Origin: Sphingomonas crusticola
GTDB taxonomy: Bacteria; Pseudomonadota; Alphaproteobacteria; Sphingomonadales; Sphingomonadaceae
Length of the DNA stretch: 64,000 nucleotides
Direction of reading: 5' to 3'
NCBI RefSeq assembly: GCF_003391115.1
Contig: NZ_QTJP01000001.1
Coordinates: 3,302,073 to 3,366,072 of the forward strand
The notes below the pieces were generated by a model. The model was given only the letters and a program-made list of their open reading frames with translations, was not told the origin of the DNA and did no database searches. Made by a program: the position numbers and the translations under genes. Below are positions 35,688-42,854 of the stretch, one piece after another (the stretch's first letter is position 1; each line of letters begins with the position of its first letter).

Positions 35688-36384
35688 ACCGATAGCCGGT
35701 CGGAAAGTCCGAGGCGAGCAGATCGGCGATGGCGCTGGCGACCGTCGCTGGCTGCTTGATGGTAGCCGGGTCTTCGCCGGGAAAGGCGTCGGTGCGCATC
35801 GCGGTTGCGGTCGCGCCGGGATCGACGATGGCGACGCGCATGTCGCCTAGCCCGGACATCTCGTCGGCATAGGCCAGGACCAAGGTTTCGAGGGCGGCCT
35901 TGGACGCTCCGTAGCCGCCCCAATAAGCGCGCGGACGGGCCCCGACGCTGGACGTAAGCGCCACCAGCCTGGGTGCGATACTCTGCCGTAACCAAGGGTC
36001 GAACGCTGCGATCAGCGCCTGATTTGCGCCGACATTGAGCGTCAGCAGCCGTGAAAATTCCTTGGCATCGATCGATGGTACAGGAGTGAGCGTCCCGAGG
36101 ATCGCGGCGTTGAGCACGAGCAGGTCAAGCTTGCCCCAACGCTGTCCTATCGCATCCGCCAGCCGCCCGATCGAATCTCCGTCTGCCAGATCCAGCGGCG
36201 CGATCGTGGCCGTGCCGCCGGCCGCGTGGATCGCCTCTTCGGTCTCCTCCAAGCCCCCGACGGTGCGGGCAACGAGGATGACGTGGGCGCCCCTGGCGGC
36301 CAGCGCCTTGGCAGTCGCTGCGCCGATCCCGCGGCTGGCACCGGTGACGAGGGCGATTTTGTCGGAGAAAGGCTGGTCGGTCAT
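35659..36384 (-). CDS. SDR family oxidoreductase
   Basis: 241 residues, classical SDR. TGASRGIG near 14 is the cofactor motif, NAAILG near 93 the structural motif, a Ser in ALTSSVGAR near 142, and YGASK near 158 the catalytic Tyr-Lys. The C-terminal VDPGATATAMRTDAFPGEDP resembles YciK-type reductases. Convergent with, and overlapping, the Spy-like gene by 29 bases. Substrate unknown. Confidence 0.85.
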   Translation of the reverse strand: MTDQPFSDKIALVTGASRGIGAATAKALAARGAHVILVARTVGGLEETEEAIHAAGGTATIAPLDLADGDSIGRLADAIGQRWGKLDLLVLNAAILGTLTPVPSIDAKEFSRLLTLNVGANQALIAAFDPWLRQSIAPRLVALTSSVGARPRAYWGGYGASKAALETLVLAYADEMSGLGDMRVAIVDPGATATAMRTDAFPGEDPATIKQPATVASAIADLLASDFPTGYRFRVEGPVPD

Positions 36385-36437
36385 GCCCGCGCACTAAAGC
36401 GTCATCGCGCGTGGTGGAAGCGTAACCGAAGCCTATC

Positions 36438-36526
36438 CGTCACCCTGAACTTGTTTCAGGGTCCACCAAGCATCCGCGCCGCGGCGCGTTTCGGGCGATG
36501 GATGCTGAAACATGTTCAGCATGACG
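36438..36526. repeat. palindromic repeat at the purF 3' end
   Basis: Imperfect inverted repeat with about 27-base arms: CGTCACCCTGAACTTG...CAGGGTCC on the left mirrors GGATGCTGAAACATG...CAGCATGACG on the right. It starts 54 bases upstream of the SDR start and ends 7 bases from the purF stop, both genes on the minus strand. A candidate dispersed, mobile-derived hairpin or 3'-end stabiliser. Confidence 0.78.
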
Positions 36527-36532
36527 AGTACC

Positions 36533-37984
36533 TCAGGCGGGGACGGGTTCCAGCATGGCGAACTGATCCGGAATTTCCTCGTGATCGGTAAGCGGGGTCG
36601 GATATTCGCCGGTGAAACAGGCGTCGCAATGGCTTGGGCGTCCCAGGGCGCGGCACTGTTCGCCGAGCGCGCGATAGAGCCCGTCGACGGAGACGAAGGC
36701 GAGGCTGTCGGCATTGATATAGGCCGCCATCTCTTCGACCGTCATGCGCGCCGCCAGCAATTTGGCGCGCTCGGGCGTGTCGACACCGTAGAAGCAGCTG
36801 TGCCTCGTCGGCGGTGATGCGATCCGCATATGCACTTCTGTCGCGCCGGCATCGCGCATCATCTGCACGATCTTCATGCTGGTGGTGCCGCGCACGATCG
36901 AATCGTCGACCAGCACGATCCGCTTGCCTTCGAGCAACGCCCGATTGGCATTATGCTTCAGCTTGACGCCAAGGTGCCGGATATTGTCGGCCGGCTGGAT
37001 GAAGGTACGTCCGACATAATGCGAGCGGATGATGCCGAGCTCGAACGGAATGCCCGATTCCTGCGCATATCCGATTGCGGCGGGCACGCCCGAATCGGGG
37101 ACGGGAATGACATAATCCGCCTCGACCAGGGTTTCGCGCGCCAGTTCGGCGCCGATCGCCTTGCGCACCGAATAGACCGAATGCCCATCGATCACCGAAT
37201 CGGGCCGCGAGAAATAGACATGTTCGAACACGCAGGGGCGGGGCGCCACGGGAGCGAACGGGCGGATCGAACGCACCAAAGTATCGCTCACGATCACCAT
37301 CTCGCCCGGCTCGATCTGCCGCACGAATTCGGCGCCGCACACGTCGAGCGCCACAGTCTCGGAAGCGAAAATGGTGGCATCGCCGAGCTTGCCCATCACC
37401 AGCGGCCGGATACCGAGCGGGTCGCGGCAGGCGATCATACCCTCGGGCGTCATGCAGATGAGCGAATAGGCACCCTCGACGCGGCGCAGCGCATCGATGA
37501 AGCGATCGATCATCGTCGGGTAGGTGGAAGTGGCGACGAGGTGGATGATCGTCTCCGTATCGCTCGTCGATTGGAAAATCGAGCCGCGCCGGACCAGTTC
37601 CTGCCTGATGTGGATCGCGTTTGAGAGGTTGCCGTTATGCGCGATCGCGAAGCCGCCGCCGGCCAGCTCGGCGAACAGCGGCTGGACGTTGCGCAGCGCG
37701 GTCTCGCCGGTGGTCGAGTAGCGGACATGGCCGCAAGCGACGCGGCCCGGCAAAGCTCGGATAGTCTCGTCGCGGTCGAAATTGCCGGCGACATGGCCCA
37801 TGGCGCGGTGGCTGTGGAACAGCGCACCGTCCCAACTGGTGATACCAGCTGCCTCCTGGCCGCGGTGCTGCAGCGCATGCAAGCCTAGCGCGACGACCGC
37901 AGCCGCCGACTCGGCATTGTAAACGCCAAAGACGCCACACTCTTCGCGCAGCTTGTCGTCATCGAATGGATTGGTGGTGAGCAT
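36533..37984 (-). CDS. purF: amidophosphoribosyltransferase
   Basis: 483 residues from ATG 37984 (AGGG 5 bases upstream); ATG 38014 would add 10 residues and lacks a clear ribosome binding site. A short propeptide ends REE before the catalytic Cys of CGVFGVY (class II glutamine amidotransferase nucleophile). GHVRYSTTG near 83, and the PRPP loop VLVDDSIVRGTTS near 360, are present. Cysteines in PRPCVFEH, RHSCFYG and HCDACFTGEYP match the Fe-S cluster ligands of the Bacillus-type enzyme. It makes phosphoribosylamine, the first step of purine synthesis. Confidence 0.94.
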   Translation of the reverse strand: MLTTNPFDDDKLREECGVFGVYNAESAAAVVALGLHALQHRGQEAAGITSWDGALFHSHRAMGHVAGNFDRDETIRALPGRVACGHVRYSTTGETALRNVQPLFAELAGGGFAIAHNGNLSNAIHIRQELVRRGSIFQSTSDTETIIHLVATSTYPTMIDRFIDALRRVEGAYSLICMTPEGMIACRDPLGIRPLVMGKLGDATIFASETVALDVCGAEFVRQIEPGEMVIVSDTLVRSIRPFAPVAPRPCVFEHVYFSRPDSVIDGHSVYSVRKAIGAELARETLVEADYVIPVPDSGVPAAIGYAQESGIPFELGIIRSHYVGRTFIQPADNIRHLGVKLKHNANRALLEGKRIVLVDDSIVRGTTSMKIVQMMRDAGATEVHMRIASPPTRHSCFYGVDTPERAKLLAARMTVEEMAAYINADSLAFVSVDGLYRALGEQCRALGRPSHCDACFTGEYPTPLTDHEEIPDQFAMLEPVPA

Positions 37985-38099
37985 CTCAGCCCTATTGCCG
38001 CCGTGGCCGCTCATATAGGGGGCCTGATCCCGGATGTCGCCCCTATTACAGGTTAATGACGAACTTTTCCTATTTTGCCCCGATCGCTAAGGCGCAGAC

Positions 38100-38462
38100 A
38101 TGATTGATGACATCGAACACGGCAGCAATCTCGCCCCCCGCTGGGACGCAGCCGGGCTGATCACCGCCGTCGTTACCGACCGCAACAGCGGTGAGCTGCT
38201 CATGGTCGCGCACATGAACGCCGACGCCCTGAAGCATACGATCGACAGCGGCGAGGCCTGGTTCTGGTCGCGTTCGCGCGGCGCCCTGTGGAAGAAGGGT
38301 GAGACCTCGGGCAATGTGATGCGTGTGGCGGAGCTGCGCATCGATTGCGATCAGGACGCAGTCTGGCTGAAAGTGGAGCCGGCGGGCCCCGCCTGCCACA
38401 CCGGCGAGCGCAGCTGCTTCTACCGTCGGATCGACGGCGGGGCATTGGTGGGTGAAAGCTGA
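38100..38462 (+). CDS. hisI: phosphoribosyl-AMP cyclohydrolase
   Basis: 120 residues, a stand-alone HisI domain. Family motifs: [15 protein letters not shown] near 33, [16 protein letters not shown] near 57, the zinc/magnesium Asp-Cys cluster [12 protein letters not shown] near 81, and [13 protein letters not shown] near 97. It opens the purine ring of phosphoribosyl-AMP in histidine synthesis. The HisE partner is not fused here and no other his gene is in the window. Confidence 0.94.
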   Translation: MIDDIEHGSNLAPRWDAAGLITAVVTDRNSGELLMVAHMNADALKHTIDSGEAWFWSRSRGALWKKGETSGNVMRVAELRIDCDQDAVWLKVEPAGPACHTGERSCFYRRIDGGALVGES

Positions 38463-38525
38463 AACCGCGGCACAAAAACGCCGCAATGCGATGAGAGCTT
38501 GGCGTCAGGCTGGTGGGAGAGATCG

Positions 38526-38843
38526 ATGGCAATATTGGCCTATCTTCTGGCAGCGGTCTTGGATCCCACCTCTGTGGTTACGGGCGAAGCCACCGTTCCA
38601 CCGCATACCTACCTTCATCCGCCGATCGAATGCGACAGCCGCGCGCCGACCGACGAGATCGTCGTGTGCGGTACCAGGGATGCCGACGAGCGTTATCGGC
38701 TTCGCCCGATCGATGAGGGGCGATATCGGGACGATCCGATCGTGGCCGAGACCAAATTTCTTGGCGGCAAGCTCAAGGCGCATGTCGATGAAGGGGCGTT
38801 CGGCAGCACGCGGGCGATGATTACCTTCGCCATCCCCTTTTAA
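38526..38843 (+). CDS. small secreted protein of unknown function
   Basis: 105 residues from ATG 38526, chosen for GGGAGAG immediately upstream; a longer frame starts at 38499. Residues 1-20 look like a signal peptide or anchor (MAILAYLLAAVLDP). A core with two cysteines, IECDSRAPTDEIVVCG near 33-50, followed by YRLRPI, resembles a motif I associate with sphingomonad envelope proteins of unknown role. It follows hisI by 63 bases on the same strand. Confidence 0.7.
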   Translation: MAILAYLLAAVLDPTSVVTGEATVPPHTYLHPPIECDSRAPTDEIVVCGTRDADERYRLRPIDEGRYRDDPIVAETKFLGGKLKAHVDEGAFGSTRAMITFAIPF

Positions 38844-38904
38844 GGCTTGGTTGCGCGCTTCCGCGCCCATCCCTATCTTCTCTGCAAACAAGGGAGCACG
38901 CTGA

Positions 38905-39231
38905 ATGACCACTTTCGAAGATCGCGAACGTGCCTTCGAATCGAAGTTCGCACGCGATGAGGAGATGGCGTTCCGCGTCACCGCACGCCGCAACCGGCTG
39001 GTCGGCACCTGGGCGGCTGGTTTGATGGGGCTCACTCCTGAAGAGACCGATGCCTATGCCAAGGCGGTAGTACAGGCCGATTTCGAGGAAGCGGGCGATG
39101 AGGATGTCATCCGCAAGCTCGTCGGCGATCTGCTCTCGGCCAATGTCGAGATGGATGAAAGCCGCGTCCGTAGCGCGCTCCATGACGCCACGATCGAGGC
39201 GCGCCGCCAGCTGATCGGGGTCGAGCGCTGA
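38905..39231 (+). CDS. DUF1476 / F1-ATPase inhibitor zeta subunit
   Basis: 108 residues, nearly the whole DUF1476 family: TTFEDRERAFESKFARDEEMAFRVTARRN at the N-terminus, then GLMGLTPEE near 40 and helical C-terminal half. In Paracoccus this protein is the zeta inhibitor of ATP synthase, blocking ATP hydrolysis through its N-terminal segment. It is followed after one base by bolA, giving an operon zeta-bolA-grxD-MBL-DUF4230. Confidence 0.88.
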   Translation: MTTFEDRERAFESKFARDEEMAFRVTARRNRLVGTWAAGLMGLTPEETDAYAKAVVQADFEEAGDEDVIRKLVGDLLSANVEMDESRVRSALHDATIEARRQLIGVER

Positions 39232-39232
39232 T

Positions 39233-39466
39233 ATGGCGATGGCGGCCGAAGACATTGAAACGATGATCCGCACGGCGATTCCCGATGCGCATGTGGAGAT
39301 CACCGACCTTGCCGGCGACGGCGATCATTATGCCGCACGGGTCGTGTCCGAAAGCTTTCGTGGCCAGTCGCGCGTTGCCCAGCAGCGTCGCGTTTACGAG
39401 GCGCTCGGTGGCAATATGGGCGGCGCACTCCATGCCCTTCAGCTCACAACCGCAATCCCTTCATAG
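39233..39466 (+). CDS. BolA family protein
   Basis: 77 residues. BolA fold: EDIETMIRTAIPDAHVEITDLAGDGDHYAARVVSESF with the helix-turn SRVAQQRRVYEALGGNM, and the conserved His in the C-terminal ALHALQL. Short BolA2/IbaG-type members bind monothiol glutaredoxins through a bridging Fe-S cluster. The next gene is the partner glutaredoxin (gap 11 bases), so the pair probably works in Fe-S trafficking or iron sensing. Confidence 0.9.
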   Translation: MAMAAEDIETMIRTAIPDAHVEITDLAGDGDHYAARVVSESFRGQSRVAQQRRVYEALGGNMGGALHALQLTTAIPS

Positions 39467-39477
39467 AGTATCTTGCC

Positions 39478-39810
39478 ATGACCGATGATCCGCGCTCCCG
39501 TATCGATACCGCCGTCAAAGGCAGCGATGTCGTCCTGTTCATGAAAGGCACGCCGCTCTTTCCGCAATGCGGCTTTTCCAGCCGGGCGATCGCCATCCTC
39601 GAGCATCTCGGGGTCGGTTATACGACCGTCGACGTGCTGCAGGATCAGGGCATCCGCCAGGGCATCAAGGAATATTCCGACTGGCCGACGATCCCGCAGC
39701 TTTATGTGAAGGGGGAGTTCATCGGCGGATCGGACATCATGATGGAGATGTACGAAAGCGGTGAGCTCGGCCAGCTGATGCAGGAGCAGGGCGTCTCCGC
39801 CGCGCAGTGA
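39478..39810 (+). CDS. grxD: monothiol glutaredoxin, Grx4 family
   Basis: 110 residues. Active-site CGFS in FPQCGFSSRA near 31, KGTP upstream near 23, the cis-Pro TIPQLYVKGEFIGGSDI near 72-88 that binds glutathione. CGFS glutaredoxins carry a [2Fe-2S] cluster with GSH and work with BolA, encoded just upstream. Its stop overlaps the GTG start of the MBL gene (GTGA). Confidence 0.93.
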   Translation: MTDDPRSRIDTAVKGSDVVLFMKGTPLFPQCGFSSRAIAILEHLGVGYTTVDVLQDQGIRQGIKEYSDWPTIPQLYVKGEFIGGSDIMMEMYESGELGQLMQEQGVSAAQ

Positions 39811-40667
39811 GCGCCGGTGGCGTGACTGCTATCCCCGTGACCTTGGAGCCGTTGGTGCGCCGCCTTCTGGCGCCCAATCCGTCGCCATTCACCTATACCG
39901 GGACCGAGACCTACATCGTCGGGCGCGGCGAGGTGGCGGTGATCGATCCCGGCCCGGACCTGCCGGAGCATATCGAAGCGATCCGCGCCGCCACCGCAGG
40001 CGAGCGGATCATCACCATATTGTGCACCCATACGCATCGCGACCACAGCCCGGCGACCCGCCCGCTCCAGGCGCTGACCGGGGCGCCGATCATCGGCTGC
40101 GCGCCGCTGACGATGGACGATGACGGGCCGCGCGCCGACGCTGCCTTCGATGCCGACTATCGGCCGGATCGGGTGCTCGGCGATGGCGAGAGCGTGACCG
40201 GCTCGGGCTGGACGCTGCAGGCGGTGGCGACGCCGGGTCACACCTCCAACCATCTCTGTTTCGCGCTGCCGGAAAGCGGCGCGCTCTTTTCGGGCGATCA
40301 TATCATGGGCTGGTCGACCACCGTCGTGTCGCCGCCCGACGGCGACATGGCCGATTATATGGCAAGCCTCGACAAGCTGATCCGGCGCGACGACCGCATC
40401 TATTATCCGGCGCATGGCGATCCCGTGCGCGAGCCGCAGCGCTTCGTGCGTGCTATCGCGGCGCACCGCCGCCAGCGCGAACGCCAGATCCTCGACCTGC
40501 TCGAGCAGGAAGCGCAGCCGATCCCGCTGATGGTGCAAAGCATGTATCGCGGCATCGATCCGCGTCTGCACGGCGCGGCCGGCCGTTCCGTGTTGGCGCA
40601 TCTGATCGATCTGGAGGCGCGGGACCGGGTGTGGCGTGACGGCGATAATTGGGCGATCGCGGCATGA
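39807..40667 (+). CDS. metallo-beta-lactamase-fold hydrolase
   Basis: 286 residues from GTG 39807. Metal motif HTHRDHSPA near 73, additional ligands in TPGHTSNHL near 143 and FSGDHIMG near 161, and HGDP near 200. A C-terminal winged-helix tail (about 215-286, IAAHRRQRERQILDLL) is typical of the LACTB2/GloB2-like endoribonuclease or thioesterase group. Coupled to grxD upstream and DUF4230 downstream by 4-base overlaps. Confidence 0.88.
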   Translation: MSAGGVTAIPVTLEPLVRRLLAPNPSPFTYTGTETYIVGRGEVAVIDPGPDLPEHIEAIRAATAGERIITILCTHTHRDHSPATRPLQALTGAPIIGCAPLTMDDDGPRADAAFDADYRPDRVLGDGESVTGSGWTLQAVATPGHTSNHLCFALPESGALFSGDHIMGWSTTVVSPPDGDMADYMASLDKLIRRDDRIYYPAHGDPVREPQRFVRAIAAHRRQRERQILDLLEQEAQPIPLMVQSMYRGIDPRLHGAAGRSVLAHLIDLEARDRVWRDGDNWAIAA

Positions 40668-41284
40668 TCCGGCCGATTGCCAAGTTCGTCGGCGCGCTGC
40701 TGCTGATCGTGCTGGTCGCCTTGAGCATCATCTTGGCACTCGGCTGGAAGCTCAAGAAGGAGCTCAATCCCGATCCGGTGACGGTCGCGGCGGCGAGCTT
40801 GCAGGCTGTGCGCCAGCAGGCCGTGCTGGTGCCGTTCGCCGCGCGCTTCGTGGCCGTCGTCACGTCCGAGCAGCATCGCTTCGGTTTATCGGCCAAGCAG
40901 ACTTTGATCATGCCGGGCATGGTGCGTTACGAGCTCGACCTTGCGGCGCTCCAGCAGCGCGATCTGGCATGGGACGCGGCCAGCCGCACGCTCACGGTGA
41001 CTTTGCCGCCGCTCAAAGTGTCCGCGCCCGACGTCGATCTGCAGCGTATCCAGACCTATGGAGAGGGCGGTGTGCTGATGGCCCTCACGGACATCGGCAC
41101 GCGGCTCGATGCTGCCAACAAGTCCGCCGGGCAGGCGGAGCTGGTGCGGCAGGCGCGCGACGCGCTGCCGATGCGCCTGGCGCGGGACGCGGCTCGCAAC
41201 GCGATCCAGCGCAGCTTCGCGATGCCGCTCAAGGCAGCCGGCATCGACGCGACCGTCACCGCGCGATTCCGGGACGAGCGATAG
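40664..41284 (+). CDS. DUF4230 membrane-anchored protein
   Basis: 206 residues from ATG 40664, which overlaps the MBL stop (ATGA). One N-terminal helix (about 8-28, FVGALLLIVLVALSIILALGW) anchors a periplasmic domain with the DUF4230 pattern (RYELDLAALQQRDLAWD, VTLPPLKV, then a helical ERNAIQ-like tail). Family function is unknown. Last gene of the zeta-bolA-grxD-MBL run. Confidence 0.82.
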   Translation: MIRPIAKFVGALLLIVLVALSIILALGWKLKKELNPDPVTVAAASLQAVRQQAVLVPFAARFVAVVTSEQHRFGLSAKQTLIMPGMVRYELDLAALQQRDLAWDAASRTLTVTLPPLKVSAPDVDLQRIQTYGEGGVLMALTDIGTRLDAANKSAGQAELVRQARDALPMRLARDAARNAIQRSFAMPLKAAGIDATVTARFRDER

Positions 41285-41296
41285 CCGATCTCCCAA

Positions 41297-41372
41297 CCGT
41301 TCGAGCTTGTCGAAGCACTGTCTTTCATTAAGCTAGAGAAGAGCGGCCCTGCGACCGGCTCAGCGCGAACGG
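41297..41372. repeat. degenerate palindromic repeat between convergent genes
   Basis: CCGTTCG-AGCTTGTCGAAGCAC on the left is mirrored by CTCAGCGCGAACGG on the right; the left arm looks like an element with a TGCTG deleted. It separates DUF4230 from the 3' end of the frameshifted propeller gene. Confidence 0.6.
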
Positions 41373-41396
41373 AAGAGCGAGGCGCCTGGACCTTCG

Positions 41397-42241
41397 CTAC
41401 CGTGCCGGCAGGTCTACGAATGTCAGCGAAGCCGCGCGGATCTGAGGGACGATCAGACGGTTACGCTTTGCATCGTAGCCGATCGCCGCCGGCACTTCGA
41501 TATCCTTGGCGGCTTGCGTGATCGGGCCATTGTCAGGCGCGACATGATAGACGGTGTGACCGTCCTGGCTCGCCACGAGCAGACCGCCGTCCGCCAGCGG
41601 AATGATCCCATCGATGCGGCCGGTGGGGAGACTGCGTTCGCGCAGGATGCGGCCCGCGGCATTACGGAACACCAGATTCACCCCGCGGCCGCCGTGCACG
41701 ATCGTACCGTCCGCCATTACCGCGATGCCGTTCACTTTCTCGAGCGCATCGTCGCGCGCAACCCATTCGATCACTTTGCCCTTGGGCGAGACGCGGAAGA
41801 GTGCGCCGGGCTGATCGGGCTTGCCGGAATCGGTGACGTAGATCGTACCGTCGCCGGTGACGGCGAGATCGTTCAGTCGCTGCGCGCCCGGAACGGAAAT
41901 GGCGGAAATGGCCGCACCGCTGCGCCGGTCGTAAACCCTGATCGTCGCGACGTCGCGACATAGACTTTGTCGCCGGCGACGAAGAGGCCGAGCGGATCGG
42001 CCAGCCCGCTGACGCCGCCGTCGATCCATTTGAGTTGCTCGACCGCGCCGTCCGGCGAGACGATCGAGACGAAGCCCGGCTCGGCGCCGTTGAGATCGGA
42101 AACGATGTAGCGGTCGGCGGACGTATCGTAGCGCACGCATTCAGAGCCGACCAAGCCGACATTGGCTATCACGCGCGGCGCGGTCTGGGCGGTCGCCGCG
42201 CCGGCGCCAAGCAAGACCGTCAGCGGAAATATCGCGCGCAT
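41397..42241 (-). pseudogene. SMP-30/gluconolactonase-like beta-propeller gene with a frameshift
   Basis: Frame 1 from ATG 42241 (GGAGGAG just upstream) encodes a signal peptide and propeller start (VGSECVRYDTSADRYIVSDLNG ... GDKVYVAT) and then runs into junk. The propeller continues in another frame from about 41959 (VATIRVYDRRSGAAIS ... RLNDLAVTGDGTIYVTD ... NRLIVPQ) to 41397. Inserting one base at the junction would give YVADVATIRV. The junction lies in a direct repeat of GTCGCGAC (41944-41959). Intact protein would be about 280 residues, secreted, lactonase- or strictosidine synthase-like. Either a recent pseudogene or a sequencing error. Confidence 0.8.
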
Positions 42242-42302
42242 CATCTCCTCCATCCGCGGCGTGCCGCCGTCCGGCAGATTAGCGGTAGAATGATCGCCGC
42301 GG

Positions 42303-42854
42303 TCAAGCGCCTGCGATATGCTCCACGAAGTCCGCCAGATAAGTCCGCAGCCGCGCGCGGGTGGCCGCATCGGTGAGATTCCCCGCTTGGTCGAACAGAC
42401 CGCCGGCACCCGTAACCACGAGCCGCCCTCCGCTCCAATGGTTCGCCCCCAGCGTGCGCAATACCGGCAGCCATGCAGTCTGGCTCAACAATGTCCCGAA
42501 CCGACCCGGCGACGTGCCGATCACTCCCACCGGCTTGGCGCCGAAGATGCGAGGTATATCGTCGGCGGGACGGCTCATCCAGTCGATCGCATTCTTGAAC
42601 ACGCCGGGAATGCCATTGTTATATTCCGGCGTGACAAGCAGCAGGGCCTCGGCGGCCGCGGCGCGTTCCTTGAGCGCGGCGACTGCCGCGGGAATGCCCT
42701 GCGCCTCTACGTCTCCATCGTAGAGCGGGATATCCGCGATGGAGCCGAGCTCCAGTCGTGCCCCCTCTGGCATCGCCTCGGCCGCCGCCCGCAGCAATCC
42801 CCTGTTGAAGCTGTGACGGCGCAGGCTGCCGGAGAGCCCCAATATGGTAATCAC
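42303..42854 (-). CDS. NADPH-dependent FMN reductase
   Basis: 183 residues from GTG 42854. FMN-binding LSGSLRRHSFNRGLL near residue 6, TPEYNNGIPGVFKNAIDW near 76, and GVIGTSPGRFG near 109 are the flavodoxin-like ArsH/ChrR/NQR group signature. It reduces quinones or chromate-like oxidants with NAD(P)H. Its start overlaps the GH31 stop (GTGA), making a coupled pair. Confidence 0.89.
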   Translation of the reverse strand: MITILGLSGSLRRHSFNRGLLRAAAEAMPEGARLELGSIADIPLYDGDVEAQGIPAAVAALKERAAAAEALLLVTPEYNNGIPGVFKNAIDWMSRPADDIPRIFGAKPVGVIGTSPGRFGTLLSQTAWLPVLRTLGANHWSGGRLVVTGAGGLFDQAGNLTDAATRARLRTYLADFVEHIAGA

